DNA of 64,000 nucleotides from Ktedonospora formicarum (GCF_016587355.1 NZ_BNJF01000001.1:1302001-1366000); one strand, 5' to 3'. Shown: positions 16,103-25,218, counted from the first letter of the stretch. The notes: generated from the sequence alone by a model not told the origin. Made by a program: numbers and translations.

Positions 16103-17053
16103 TTGAAAGTCGTAGTTACTGGTGGCGCGGGCTTTGTAGGCTCCCACTTATGTAGGCGTTTGCTTGACGAAGGGCACACTGTACTATGTGTCGATAACTA
16201 TATTACAGGTTCCACACGCAACATTGTAGCTCTACGCGCGCATCCAAACTTCCATGTTATTCAACATGATGTGACCCAACCATTCCATTATGAAGCCGAT
16301 GCCATCTTCCACATGGCAAGCCCTGCCAGTCCAATTGGCTATATGGAACATCCCATTGAGACGATCCTGGCTAACACACAGGGCACTCACAATATGCTCG
16401 AAGCTGCGCGCAAGCAGAACGCACTCTTCCTGGTCTCCTCAACATCGGAGATCTACGGCGATCCCCTGGTACATCCCCAGGTCGAAAGCTATTGGGGTAA
16501 TGTGAACCCCATTGGACCGCGAGCTTGCTACGATGAAAGCAAGCGCCTGGGCGAGACGCTGACAATGGAGTATGTACGCCAGTATGGGCTAAACGCACGA
16601 ATCGTACGCATCTTCAATACCTATGGCCCCAATAGCCAGATTAAAGATGGGCGCATGATTCCTAACTTCATTACCGGCGCATTGAAAAACGAGACACTAG
16701 TCGTCTATGGGGATGGACAGAAGACACGCAGCATTTGCTATGTTAGCGATCTCGTCGATGGTCTGATGCGCGCGATGTTCCGCGAGAACACACGGGGCGA
16801 GGTCTTCAACCTGGGAAATCCCGATGAGCATACCGTTCTCGAATATGCACATACCATCATCAAGCTCTGTCAATCCAGCTCAACACTGATCTTTGAACCT
16901 GATCGAGTGGATGATCCCGAGCGCCGCCAGCCCAATATCAGCAAGGCGAAAGCAGTGCTTGGGTGGGAGCCAAAGATTGGAATGGAAGAGGGACTACGCC
17001 AGACTATTGCCTGGTTCCGCACTCAGCTTCCAAATCTCTCCACCGTTTCCTAA
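16103..17053 (+). CDS. UDP-glucuronate decarboxylase (UDP-xylose synthase)
   Basis: A 316-residue extended SDR enzyme. The NAD-binding [15 protein letters not shown] is at the N-terminus. [16 protein letters not shown], the catalytic Ser/Thr segment [33 protein letters not shown] (Tyr-x3-Lys) and the arginine-rich RIFNTYGP and [10 protein letters not shown] are diagnostic of UXS rather than generic epimerases. It converts UDP-glucuronate to UDP-xylose for surface polysaccharide. The only possible start is the TTG at 16103, with GGAGG nine bases upstream. It heads an operon with an O-antigen ligase-like gene (63-base gap) and a flippase-like gene. Confidence 0.9.
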   Translation: MKVVVTGGAGFVGSHLCRRLLDEGHTVLCVDNYITGSTRNIVALRAHPNFHVIQHDVTQPFHYEADAIFHMASPASPIGYMEHPIETILANTQGTHNMLEAARKQNALFLVSSTSEIYGDPLVHPQVESYWGNVNPIGPRACYDESKRLGETLTMEYVRQYGLNARIVRIFNTYGPNSQIKDGRMIPNFITGALKNETLVVYGDGQKTRSICYVSDLVDGLMRAMFRENTRGEVFNLGNPDEHTVLEYAHTIIKLCQSSSTLIFEPDRVDDPERRQPNISKAKAVLGWEPKIGMEEGLRQTIAWFRTQLPNLSTVS

Positions 17054-17116
17054 TCACAGCTCTGATGGATATCCATCGTCACCGTAGCGCATAGAGAAAG
17101 AGCGGATCATATTCGT

Positions 17117-18706
17117 ATGTCAATCTCCAGAGAGAGAGTGAGTCTTGTGCCTGGCGCACCAAAGTCTTGGCGCATACTGGACAAGGTACAGGAACATCTG
17201 ACACTAGCCAATACCTTTGGCGTGCTAGGAGCGCTGCTTGCCCTGGCGTGCCTCTTCTATTTTCCTCCGGCGGTCAGCATTCGTGTTCTTCTCTATGCCA
17301 TCGTCTATATCTGGACTTTCCTGCGCCCGCGTATGGCTCTATACCTGACACCTTTCGCGGTCGCATGGGGGTCCCTTGATGCACTCACTGTTGCTGGCAT
17401 TAGCCTGACCAGCGCTGATATTCTGGTACTCTTGCTCTTTGCAAGCTGGCTTTGCAGCCATGTCATTCGCCCCAGAATGGGTTCTAACCGCCCCCAGGCA
17501 GGTCCTTTTGACCGAACAGGCTATAATCTACCGCGCATCTTGAGTATTGGCTTGCTAGCGCTCTTGTTGGCGATGCTAGTCTCAATACCAACGGCCCTCA
17601 GCTTCAAAACAAGCCTTAAGGAGATTGCCAAATGGCTTGAGGTGGCAATCCTCCTCTGCCTCGGCTCACAATATTTACGGACACGGCAGCAGGTATGGAC
17701 CCTGGTAATAATGTGTATCCTGGCAGGTATCTCTCAGGCATTTATGGGCTACGCGCAGTATATGTTTGATCTAGGACCGCAATCTTTTGTGCGTGGCAGT
17801 GGTCTGCGTATCTACGGCACGTTCAACCAGCCCAATCCCTACGCGGGCTTTATTGATATGGCCCTGCTGATTACTATCTCACTTACACTTCTAGGTCGCA
17901 ATTGGGCAACTCGCATCCTGGCAGGAGGGGCAACCATCTTGCTGGGCGCTGCCTTCGTCCTCTCGCAGTCACGCGGCGCGAATATCGCCTTGGCTCTCGC
18001 GCTGGTCTTCCTATGTATCGTGGGCTTTCCTCGCCTGAATGTACTCGTTCGCCTGGGCGTAATCGTACTGCTGCTCCTCTTCGCAGCCTATTGCGCGAAC
18101 CTTATCCCCGAACACTACGTCACTCCCATCCTACATAAACTGGGGCTGGCAGGTATATCCTTTGTCAATCCCCATGACGAAGACTTCTCAACTGCTGAAC
18201 GCCTAGCGCACTGGATCGCTGGCATCAACATGTTTCTAGATCATCCCCTCCTTGGCGTTGGCATCGGCAATTATCCAAATGCATATCCACGCTATTTTAT
18301 TACTATCTTCGCCAACCCGCTTGGACACGCACATAACTACTATATCAATATCGCAGCCGAGGCCGGTATCTTTGGTTTTGCGGGCCTGTTTACCTTCTTA
18401 TTCAGCATCTTTTTGACCGGAAAGCGCGTGCTACATATACTGAATAAGCGAATTCGAATAGCGAAAAAAGAGGTCTATCCAACCCAGGTACGCACGGGGG
18501 CAGAAAGTTTTGAACAGAGGCGTACACTATATCTGGCAAGCTTACTCAGCAATGATCGAGCACTGGCAATTGGGCTGATCGCGTCGTTACTCGCAATCTG
18601 TTTGCACAATCTCTTCGATGATCTATATGTCCATAATATGACAAACCTCTTTGCGTTACTTATCATTCTCCTGACTCGTTTGCCTGATATAACGCTCAAA
18701 CAGTAG
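17117..18706 (+). CDS. O-antigen ligase/polymerase-family membrane protein
   Basis: A 529-residue protein with about 11-12 transmembrane helices and the Wzy_C/WaaL core: GTFNQPNPYAGFIDMALL, then the large extracytoplasmic loop (about 340-410) with ERLAHWIAGINMFLDHPLLGVGIGNYP and GHAHNYYINIAAEAG. The conserved His-Asn (AHNYY) is typical of ligases that transfer lipid-linked glycans. It is the second gene of the UDP-xylose operon, with only 16 bases before the next gene. In a monoderm relative it would ligate or polymerise cell-wall glycan or glycosylate proteins rather than lipid A. Confidence 0.85.
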   Translation: MSISRERVSLVPGAPKSWRILDKVQEHLTLANTFGVLGALLALACLFYFPPAVSIRVLLYAIVYIWTFLRPRMALYLTPFAVAWGSLDALTVAGISLTSADILVLLLFASWLCSHVIRPRMGSNRPQAGPFDRTGYNLPRILSIGLLALLLAMLVSIPTALSFKTSLKEIAKWLEVAILLCLGSQYLRTRQQVWTLVIMCILAGISQAFMGYAQYMFDLGPQSFVRGSGLRIYGTFNQPNPYAGFIDMALLITISLTLLGRNWATRILAGGATILLGAAFVLSQSRGANIALALALVFLCIVGFPRLNVLVRLGVIVLLLLFAAYCANLIPEHYVTPILHKLGLAGISFVNPHDEDFSTAERLAHWIAGINMFLDHPLLGVGIGNYPNAYPRYFITIFANPLGHAHNYYINIAAEAGIFGFAGLFTFLFSIFLTGKRVLHILNKRIRIAKKEVYPTQVRTGAESFEQRRTLYLASLLSNDRALAIGLIASLLAICLHNLFDDLYVHNMTNLFALLIILLTRLPDITLKQ

Positions 18707-18722
18707 GAAAACGGAGGTAGCC

Positions 18723-19898
18723 GTGTCAACTCATCCAGAGCATTCCGCCAGGGGAACCTCTTCTAAAGAAGTAGAGACGACCGACGACGCCCAGACAGTT
18801 TTGCCCGTAGCTGAGACCACAGCGCCCGAGATTACACGAGACCAACTTTCCCTCTCTAAACGTCTGTTGAACTGGCGCACACTTGTCCCTTTAGTGGTTG
18901 TACTTGTGGCGCTCATCTTCTTCGCCCAAAAAGCCAACATTAATCCCCAAGCCATCTGGGAGGCTATACGGCGTGCAAACCTTTTTCTCTTTCTACTAGC
19001 CTTTGGTATCTACTATCTCGCTATGGGCATACGTGTCTGGCGCTGGCGTCTGCTACTTGAGAATGTAGGCTATACGCCCAAGAAAGGTATTAAGCTTCCA
19101 GGCTTCTGGAAACTGGCCGAGATCCTCTTCATCTCCTTCTTCGCCAATGTCGTCGTACCAGCAAAGCTTGGCGATCTCTATCGCGCCTATCTGCTAGGAC
19201 AAGAAGTGCCAGTCTCAGGAACACGCAGCTATGGTACGGTATTGGCGGAACGCCTGCTTGACCTGACAGTGCTACTGCTACTCTTTATTCCTGCGCTCCT
19301 CATTAGCCTGCAAGAGCATCTTCCACCCCAACTTCAGCTCAGCCTAGAAATTGTGCTGGCAGCGGTTGTGTTGGGGATTGCGGCTCTCATAGTACTTCGC
19401 TTGGCGCGAGAGCCAATTGCGCGCCTCGTCCCTACACGCTGGCGTGGGCATTACTATCACTTTCAGGAGGGGACACTTGGTTCATTTCGACGCCTTCCAG
19501 CTCTGGGAGGGCTGACAGTAGGGGTCTGGGTCTGCGAAGGATTACGCTTTTTCTTTGTAGCCCTCTCTCTCAATCTCCTAAGTGGCAATCTGACATACCT
19601 TCTCGCGGCAGCGATAGTCGCCGGGCTAGCTGAGGCTCTATTAACTGCGGTCCCCGCGACTGGCGGCGGATTGGGGGTCGTTGAAATCGGCATGATCCCC
19701 ATCCTGGGTCTCTTCTACCATGGGCTAGATACCGTCAATCGCTCGACGGCGACGATCCTACTGGATCGTACCATCAGCCTCTTTAGCGTCCTTGTATTTG
19801 GGCTAATTGTCTTTCTGTTCGCATTTGGACGCAAGACGACTATGCAGAAAAAGGCGACACTGCTCAAAACAACTGACAACAAACCGGACAGCGAGTGA
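18723..19898 (+). CDS. Flippase-like / LPG-synthase transmembrane-domain protein (UPF0104)
   Basis: 391 residues. A hydrophilic N-terminus (about 1-50) is followed by eight or so helices of the lysylphosphatidylglycerol synthase TM-domain (UPF0104) family, with LAMGIRVWRWRLLLENVG, SFFANVVVPAKLGDLYRAYLL, GTVLAERLLDLTVLLLLF and AVPATGGGLGVVEIGM. The cytoplasmic acyltransferase half of MprF is missing, so this is a lipid- or glycolipid-handling membrane domain only. The GTG start follows AACGGAGG. It is translated in tandem with the O-antigen ligase-like gene. Confidence 0.85.
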   Translation: MSTHPEHSARGTSSKEVETTDDAQTVLPVAETTAPEITRDQLSLSKRLLNWRTLVPLVVVLVALIFFAQKANINPQAIWEAIRRANLFLFLLAFGIYYLAMGIRVWRWRLLLENVGYTPKKGIKLPGFWKLAEILFISFFANVVVPAKLGDLYRAYLLGQEVPVSGTRSYGTVLAERLLDLTVLLLLFIPALLISLQEHLPPQLQLSLEIVLAAVVLGIAALIVLRLAREPIARLVPTRWRGHYYHFQEGTLGSFRRLPALGGLTVGVWVCEGLRFFFVALSLNLLSGNLTYLLAAAIVAGLAEALLTAVPATGGGLGVVEIGMIPILGLFYHGLDTVNRSTATILLDRTISLFSVLVFGLIVFLFAFGRKTTMQKKATLLKTTDNKPDSE

Positions 19899-19905
19899 TA
19901 AGCAA

Positions 19906-19963
19906 TGTGAACGATCCCGGAATCGTGTGCGACCATCTCATTGTGAACGATCCCGGAATCGTG
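19906..19963. repeat. Two tandem 22-bp repeats with internal dyad
   Basis: Identical 22-base units at 19906-19927 and 19942-19963 (36-base period) each contain ACGATCCCGGAATCGT, an inverted repeat with arms ACGAT/ATCGT. They lie just after the flippase-like gene and only about 10 bases upstream of the rpsU -35 element, a position suited to a regulator of rpsU. Confidence 0.7.
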
Positions 19964-19973
19964 CGATAACATC

Positions 19974-20003
19974 TTGCATGTAAAGGGTCTAAGGTAGTAT
20001 AAT
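19974..20003 (+). promoter_or_regulatory. rpsU promoter
   Basis: TTGCAT at 19974-19979 and a perfect TATAAT at 19998-20003 with an 18-base spacer, about 100 bases before the rpsU GTG. Confidence 0.6.
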
Positions 20004-20100
20004 TTTGACCGCAGGTCCGCGAGGGTGAAGATAAAAGACGGATTTGCCAACTGCTGGCGCTCTTCCCCTCCGAAACAGACCATGAGAGGGGGGATTCCTG

Positions 20101-20286
20101 GTGACGGAAGTCAGGATCAGCAGCACTGATTCGTTCGAGACCGCACTCAAGCGCTTCAATCGCAAAATCCAGCAGGAAGGTGTTCTCGCAGAGGCTCGCC
20201 GCAGGGCACATTTCGAGAAGCCCAGCATGAAGCGCAAGCGAAAAGAGGCCGCGCGCCGTCGCAAGCTTCAGCGGAAGCTTGTTTAA
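20101..20286 (+). CDS. rpsU: 30S ribosomal protein bS21
   Basis: A 61-residue, very basic protein with the bS21 pattern: FETALKRFNRKIQQEGVLAEARRR followed by HFEKPSMKRKRKEAARRRKLQRK. bS21 sits at the platform of the 30S subunit near the 3' end of 16S rRNA and aids initiation. The start is a GTG with GAGAGGGGGG about eight bases upstream. It precedes ybeY and a diacylglycerol-kinase gene in the same direction. Confidence 0.94.
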   Translation: MTEVRISSTDSFETALKRFNRKIQQEGVLAEARRRAHFEKPSMKRKRKEAARRRKLQRKLV

Positions 20287-20317
20287 TGTCCCGTGGCATA
20301 GACCGTGCTCGAACCCT

Positions 20318-20360
20318 GACCTCCATTTCCGCCATACATAACTTCGTGGAGATGGAGGTC
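20318..20360 (+). terminator. Hairpin between rpsU and ybeY
   Basis: GACCTCCAT and ATGGAGGTC form a perfect 9-bp stem with a 25-base loop, followed by GCTTTCT. It may partly terminate rpsU transcripts so that S21 is made in excess over YbeY. Confidence 0.5.
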
Positions 20361-20427
20361 GCTTTCTGCCCAGCTCACCGAAACAGCAGCAACAGAACAA
20401 AGGTCAACTATTTTTAGGAAAGAGATT

Positions 20428-20991
20428 ATGCACGAACATCCTCTCATTGAGCTTTATGTAACAATTGAAGATGCTCAGCTCAGCGCGGAGATTGAGCAGG
20501 CCCTTGAACATGTCAATCTTGACGAGGTTGCCGAACGCACATTGCGCGAGGTGGGCATCACAGAGGAAATTATGCTCACCCTTCTTGTCACAGACGATAA
20601 TGGTATCCGTGACATGAACAAACAGTATCGCGAGATCGACAAGCCAACTGATGTGCTTTCGTTCCCATTGCTCAATGAGCCACTGGTAAATGCTCCCGAG
20701 GATCAACTATGGCCACCACGTCCAGTGGAGGGTGAGACCCAGGCGAGCACGCCAGACTTCATCACCCCCCCTGGTAATGTGACCAACCTGGGCGATATCG
20801 TCATGTCCTGGCCCACACTGGAGCGGCAGGCGCGCGAAGCAGGGCATAGCACACTACATGAATGCCTCTACCTACTCTCACATGGTGTCCTGCATCTGGT
20901 TGGCTATGACGACCATACCGAAGCAGGCTACCAGGCAATGGTTAGTATTCAGCAACGCGTCCTCAACACCCTGACGCAGCGTAAGAGTTAA
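20428..20991 (+). CDS. ybeY: Endoribonuclease YbeY (rRNA maturation)
   Basis: 187 residues, with the UPF0054/YbeY zinc motif HGVLHLVGYDDHTEAGYQAM near the C-terminus and NKQYREIDKPTDVLSFPL in the middle. YbeY processes the 3' end of 16S rRNA and takes part in ribosome quality control. Residues about 90-118 are a Pro-rich insertion (EPLVNAPEDQLWPPRPVEGE and after), longer than in most homologues. The insertion precedes the conserved LGDIVMSW. The gene is five bases before the diacylglycerol-kinase gene, a common ybeY-dgkA pairing. Confidence 0.93.
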   Translation: MHEHPLIELYVTIEDAQLSAEIEQALEHVNLDEVAERTLREVGITEEIMLTLLVTDDNGIRDMNKQYREIDKPTDVLSFPLLNEPLVNAPEDQLWPPRPVEGETQASTPDFITPPGNVTNLGDIVMSWPTLERQAREAGHSTLHECLYLLSHGVLHLVGYDDHTEAGYQAMVSIQQRVLNTLTQRKS

Positions 20992-20996
20992 TACAT

Positions 20997-21413
20997 ATGC
21001 AGCCTTCTACACCACCACCATATCGCCCCACGCCTGAGAAAAACGCGTGGGGCGCGTTTCTCGTCGGATTTAGATACGCCTTCAGCGGCATCAGTCATGT
21101 CATACGCACGCAGAGAAATATGCGCGTCCATATCGCCATTGGTCTCATTGCGGTCCTGGCTGGACTGCTTCTGGGACTCTCTCCGCTTGAGTTCGCTCTA
21201 CTCTTTGTGACAATGATCTGTGTTTTCACCGCCGAGATGTTCAATACGGTATTTGAATTGTGTGTTGATCTAGCCTCGCCCCAATATCACCCACTTGCCA
21301 AGGTCGCGAAGGATGTTGCAGCAGGCGCGGTCCTGGTCAGTGCCATTCTGGCTGTGCTGGTAGGGGTCTGCCTCTTCGTACCCCATCTGTGGACGCTACT
21401 CTTCAGTAGATAA
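20997..21413 (+). CDS. dgkA: Diacylglycerol/undecaprenol kinase family protein
   Basis: A 138-residue small membrane kinase. The amphipathic start FLVGFRYAFSGISHVIRTQRNMRVH is followed by three helices and the catalytic block FTAEMFNTVFELCVDLASPQYHPLAKVAKDVAAGAVL, which holds the conserved Glu and Asn-Thr and the KD pair. In Gram-positive-type bacteria this family phosphorylates undecaprenol for cell-wall lipid recycling. Coupled to ybeY by a five-base gap. Confidence 0.9.
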   Translation: MQPSTPPPYRPTPEKNAWGAFLVGFRYAFSGISHVIRTQRNMRVHIAIGLIAVLAGLLLGLSPLEFALLFVTMICVFTAEMFNTVFELCVDLASPQYHPLAKVAKDVAAGAVLVSAILAVLVGVCLFVPHLWTLLFSR

Positions 21414-21749
21414 AAAGCTTTATGCCTTCCCTTAATCTGAAAGTGTCTGCTGACGCGTAGTACAACTCGCCATCTTATCATTGACAGTTTTTGATACAAT
21501 TGGGGAGAGAAATTTCTCATATTTCAGCAGTAAGGAAAAACACACTGTGATCCATCCCGTGTTTCCCTATTCACATCTCCTTTGTTCTCCTCCTCCCGTC
21601 ACCTCCCACTAGGGCAGGTAGAACGGTAGCAACATCACTCTAACACAGATATCTTATTGGTGCCTGTGCCGGACATTTATGCCATTTTCCTGCCCTCATG
21701 ACAATGTTGAGAACTTCACCAAATTTGTCTTTTGAGGAAAGGATAATTT
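21414..21749. other. Intergenic region with no recognisable gene
   Basis: 336 bases between dgkA and the DMT transporter. An extended -10 (TGATACAAT at 21492-21500) could start a transcript toward the transporter. I see no gene, repeat or strong terminator here. Confidence 0.5.
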
Positions 21750-22652
21750 ATGTCCTCCAAGCATACAACCCGCCGTGATTTCTTTTTTATCATCTGTGCC
21801 TCCATCTCCTGGGGCACAGTCGGTATCGCGAACCAACTGCTCTATGGATATAGCACAACCAATGCTCTATCATTATCATTCTGGCGCCTAGCTCTCGCGA
21901 CCCCACTATTCTTTCTCGCGGGTGGGATAGTTTTACGTCGCCAACTCTTACACATCAAGGAGCGAGATCTCGGCATGATGATCCTAATGGGTTGTCTACT
22001 CGCTCTCTCTCAGGCATTCTATGTCGGAGCGATTGCTAACGCAGGCGTGAGTGTCTCAACCCTTATTGCCATTTGCGCTGCCCCTGTGATCATTGTACTG
22101 CTCTCGGTCCTTATCACGCGCGAGCGTCTGACGCCACTCACTCTCATCGCGCTTCTCGCGGCCCTTGGCGGAACAGGGCTACTTATGATGACTCGGCATC
22201 ATGGTAGCGGAACAGTATCACTCTCAGGAATAGTATTCGCGTTTCTCTCTGCCTGCGGTTATGCTGGTTTTGTCTTCTGCGGACGCCTACTCACTGGTAG
22301 CTATCATCCGCTTCAGATCAGTACGATCTCATTTGGAGCCGGAACACTTCTGCTGCTGGTCTGTGCGTCATCGACCAACCTGGTAGTCACCTATCCAGTT
22401 GAGGGATGGATGTTGCTGCTGTACCTGGGGTGCATTCCTACGGCCCTGGGCTATGGCCTCTTTCAAGCGGGTATACGCTCGCTCTCAGCGACAGTCGCGA
22501 GTATCCTCACCATGTGCGAGCCTCTAACAGCGGCTATATTGGCGTGGTTTCTCTTTCATGAGGAGCTTGATCCGCTCGGCCTGCTTGGCGCAATCCTCTT
22601 GCTAGGAGCCATGGCAATTATCATGCTTATACCCAGAAAGTATATTGGGTAA
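21750..22652 (+). CDS. EamA/DMT-superfamily transporter
   Basis: A 300-residue protein with ten hydrophobic helices in two EamA repeats: SWGTVGIANQLLYGYSTTNALSLSFWRL in the first, and GYGLFQAGIRSLSATVASILTMCEPLTAAILAW in the second (the family's conserved E-P-L). It is a drug/metabolite-type exporter of unknown substrate. The ATG start follows GAGGAAAGGATAATTT. It stands alone between intergenic regions. Confidence 0.88.
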   Translation: MSSKHTTRRDFFFIICASISWGTVGIANQLLYGYSTTNALSLSFWRLALATPLFFLAGGIVLRRQLLHIKERDLGMMILMGCLLALSQAFYVGAIANAGVSVSTLIAICAAPVIIVLLSVLITRERLTPLTLIALLAALGGTGLLMMTRHHGSGTVSLSGIVFAFLSACGYAGFVFCGRLLTGSYHPLQISTISFGAGTLLLLVCASSTNLVVTYPVEGWMLLLYLGCIPTALGYGLFQAGIRSLSATVASILTMCEPLTAAILAWFLFHEELDPLGLLGAILLLGAMAIIMLIPRKYIG

Positions 22653-22675
22653 GAACGGAGGACATCAATGGGGGA

Positions 22676-22702
22676 GGGAGAGAGGCATTGCTTTTCTCTC
22701 CC
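22676..22702 (+). terminator. Hairpin after DMT transporter gene
   Basis: GGGAGAGA and TCTCTCCC form an 8-bp stem with an 11-base loop, 23 bases past the stop codon. Confidence 0.45.
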
Positions 22703-22791
22703 CCCGCGTCCAATAGAGGATACGGTACACGTTAAGCACCATTATTCTCAAGTGGCATTATAAAAAAGAGCATTATCAATGCCTATGACGC

Positions 22792-23370
22792 TTAATGAGC
22801 AAGCGAATTGGTGAGGGCCGTACGCACCTGCTGGAGCAGATTAGCATAACTCAAATTATCAGAGGTCGTGGTGTCGAACTCAATGATCCGACCACCAAGC
22901 GCAAGAGATTCAAGGCGCCCCCGCAAGATACGCTCTTTATTCTCCTCAAGCCATTCCATATCATTAAGGCCTGCGTGGCGTTCCGCAGATGCCACACGTT
23001 TTAGAAAGCGCTCTAGCAAGACCTCTCCATCTGCCTTACACATGATCTGCAACGGCTCAAAATCATGCATTCGCTTCAGGTCCGCTAGTTCAGCGCCACG
23101 CAATTTGGGATTACCAAAGAAAGCCTCGATCACTACTGACTGGCTCGCCGCCAGCAGAGATCCTGCGGAAGAATAGAGCAATGCGTACGCGGCATGGCCC
23201 AAACGTGGCGGAGTTGCGTCAACCGAGCATTCGAGCACATCGTAGAGGGTCGCATGAATACCATCCCGCGAGAAAACTGGCAAAGGCATATCTGTCGCGA
23301 GCCGCTTCGCAAGCGTACTCTTACCAGAACCAGGCAGGCCGTTCACAATCACCAATACAGGCTTTCCCAT
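22792..23370 (-). CDS. P-loop kinase (AAA_33/zeta-toxin-like fold)
   Basis: 192 residues. The Walker A is GLPGSGKST at residues about 11-19, SRDGIHATLYD supplies the substrate-side acid, VIEAFFGNP is a Walker-B-like strand, and LKRVASAERHAG is the lid arginine region. This matches the AAA_33 kinases (small-molecule or RNA-repair-like kinases). The phosphate acceptor cannot be told. There is no antitoxin-like neighbour, so a toxin role is unlikely. The ATG start follows AAAGGTG. Confidence 0.75.
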   Translation of the reverse strand: MGKPVLVIVNGLPGSGKSTLAKRLATDMPLPVFSRDGIHATLYDVLECSVDATPPRLGHAAYALLYSSAGSLLAASQSVVIEAFFGNPKLRGAELADLKRMHDFEPLQIMCKADGEVLLERFLKRVASAERHAGLNDMEWLEENKERILRGRLESLALGGRIIEFDTTTSDNLSYANLLQQVRTALTNSLAH

Positions 23371-23482
23371 GAATAATGCACACCTTTCTATGGCCTCACA
23401 TATGGAAGCTCACCAGTAGCCTTGCTCAGCACATATTTTCTACTACTATCTCAATAGACATACTAGAGACAGAGAGAGAAAT

Positions 23483-23511
23483 AAGGCCATCCTCTAATGG
23501 AGGATGGCCTT
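23483..23511 (-). terminator. Terminator hairpin after efp
   Basis: AAGGCCATCCTC and GAGGATGGCCTT form a perfect 12-bp stem with a 5-base loop, 21 bases after the efp stop codon on the minus strand. The A-rich side gives T's in that transcript. Confidence 0.75.
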
Positions 23512-23532
23512 AGAAAATGCTTCAGGAGTAAT

Positions 23533-24102
23533 CTATGCCTTCACGCGCTCAACATACTGACCGGTACGTGTATCAATGCGGACCTTGTCGCCTGGATTTA
23601 CAAAGAGTGGCACGTTGACAACGGTGCCAGTCTCCAGAGTAGCAGGCTTGGTTACGTTGTTCGCGGTATCACCGCGAACGCCTGGCTCAGCGCTCTCAAC
23701 CAGCACCTCAACGAAGTTGGGGAGTTCAACGGCAATGATATTCTCGCCATCGACCAGCATCTCAACTTCATCCTGCTCCTTGAGGAACTTGATGGCATCA
23801 CCCAACAGAGCCTTAGAGATTGGCTGCTGATCAAAGGTTTCGGTATTCATAAAGACGTATTCGTCGCCATCAACATAGAGAAATTGCCAGTTCTGATGCT
23901 CTACACGTACCTCGTCAATTTCCTCACCAGCGCGGAAGCGCTGCTCGATCACACGCCCATTGCGTAGGCTTTTGAGGCGTGTGCGCACAAAGGCACGCCA
24001 GTTTCCGGGGCTGACATGATGAAACTCACTAATACTGTATAGCTCGTTATTAAAGCGTATGACCATGCCGTTACGAAAATCGGCAGTCGTAGCGTTAGCC
24101 AA
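23533..24102 (-). CDS. efp: Elongation factor P (Asn at position 34)
   Basis: 189 residues with the three EF-P domains: KOW-like N-domain (FRNGMVIRFNNELYSISEFHHVSPGNWRAFVRTRL), central OB domain, and C-terminal OB domain ending GDTANNVTKPATLETGTVVNVPLFVNPGDKVRIDTRTG (written here in parts of the family pattern). EF-P relieves stalling at polyproline. The loop tip that carries Lys34 in E. coli or Arg32 in Pseudomonas reads PGNWRAF, with Asn at residue 34, so the known lysine or arginine modifications cannot occur there. The TTG start at 24102 has AGAAGGAG seven bases upstream. Confidence 0.94.
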   Translation of the reverse strand: MANATTADFRNGMVIRFNNELYSISEFHHVSPGNWRAFVRTRLKSLRNGRVIEQRFRAGEEIDEVRVEHQNWQFLYVDGDEYVFMNTETFDQQPISKALLGDAIKFLKEQDEVEMLVDGENIIAVELPNFVEVLVESAEPGVRGDTANNVTKPATLETGTVVNVPLFVNPGDKVRIDTRTGQYVERVKA

Positions 24103-24165
24103 GGGTATACTCCTTCTTACTTCAGATAGTAATGCGATTGCATGCACTCACCATAGTATCATTGC

Positions 24166-25218
24166 TCAGGCACGCGCAGCAACAAAGATGCTCGCGGGCT
24201 GCCCCAGGACCACCAGGACGACCTTCTTAGAGACGCGCCAACCATGCTTGCGCAGAGCTGTCTCCCATAGGCGATCTTCGCTTGTCAACGCGACTAAAAG
24301 ACCATCGGGGGTCAGGATGCGCTGGAACTCTTGCACAAGATCCATATAGAGTTTGACATTCTGCTCATGCGTCCCAATCTGCTTGCCAAAAGGCAGATTA
24401 GTAATGATCCTTGTCACACTCGCGGGCTCAAGGGAGAGATCGCGCGCATCCCAGGTTTCAATTCTGGCATCGACGTTCGCCGCACGCGCGTTGCGCCGGG
24501 CCATCCCTACCGCTTCAGGACGCAGATCACCACCCAGGAGGGTTTCATATGGCTCGGCAAGCGCACGCTCAATCAGGATTGTGCCCGCGCCACATAGCGG
24601 ATCAAGCACCACGTCATCAGAAGTAGGACGTGAGAGCAAACTCATCGCAGCCGCTACGGTAGGGCGTAGGGAGGCAGGGAGGTGCTCATGCTTATAATTC
24701 CGGTGCCGCATACTTGCATCACTCAGACGCACCCCAATAAAAGCCTCACTACCACTAATCCAGATCCAAAACTCTATATCGGCATCATCTTTCACCTGAC
24801 GCATGCCGCGTGGTAGCATCCGCTGCAAGGCCGCACCAACCGAATCGCCTGCGTCGATACGCCGAAACTCATGCGAGCCCCACTTCTGGCTCACCACCCG
24901 CCAGCTTCTCGGCAAGGAACCATGATGCGCTCGACGCCAGAGAGTCAGGGCCTGGGTCACGTCTGCGTTCAGAGTTGCCCCATGCACAGCTCGTAGCGCA
25001 TTGCGTCCTGGTCCCAAACCCTTGATATGCGCCAGGGCCACAAAGACGTCTTCAGCCGTGCGCAACTCCAATAGTTCAGCCGGAGCGATATCTGTGCGAA
25101 AGAGAGCGATTCCGCGCGAAAACTTCACCAACTCAGCGTCCGCAATTCGCGCACGCACTTCGCCAAAGGCCAGCGTCTCCAGGCCCGGCATAGTCATCAC
25201 ATAAGAGAGATACGACAT
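24166..25218 (-). CDS. THUMP-domain RNA N2-guanine methyltransferase (TrmN/RlmL-like)
   Basis: 350 residues. The N-terminal half (about 1-155) carries a ferredoxin-like/THUMP RNA-binding module (LAFGEVRARIADAELVKF, AEDVFVALAHIKGLG). The C-terminal half is a class I methyltransferase with VLDPLCGAGTILIERAL (SAM site), LLGGDLRPEAVGMARRNA and the catalytic TRIITNLPFGKQIG, an N-L-P-F variant of the N-P-P-F motif of guanine-N2 methyltransferases. The target, tRNA or 23S rRNA, is not clear. The start is the ATG at 25218, since upstream residues are unrelated. It follows efp's gene by 63 bases in reverse order. Confidence 0.85.
   Translation of the reverse strand: MSYLSYVMTMPGLETLAFGEVRARIADAELVKFSRGIALFRTDIAPAELLELRTAEDVFVALAHIKGLGPGRNALRAVHGATLNADVTQALTLWRRAHHGSLPRSWRVVSQKWGSHEFRRIDAGDSVGAALQRMLPRGMRQVKDDADIEFWIWISGSEAFIGVRLSDASMRHRNYKHEHLPASLRPTVAAAMSLLSRPTSDDVVLDPLCGAGTILIERALAEPYETLLGGDLRPEAVGMARRNARAANVDARIETWDARDLSLEPASVTRIITNLPFGKQIGTHEQNVKLYMDLVQEFQRILTPDGLLVALTSEDRLWETALRKHGWRVSKKVVLVVLGQPASIFVAARA

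Noticed and set aside
22792..23370. Zeta-toxin of a toxin-antitoxin pair
   Set aside because: The P-loop kinase has no antitoxin-like neighbour and its closest look is the generic AAA_33 kinase group.
23497..23967. 156-codon plus-strand open frame opposite efp
   Set aside because: Shadow of the EF-P gene in the complementary frame.
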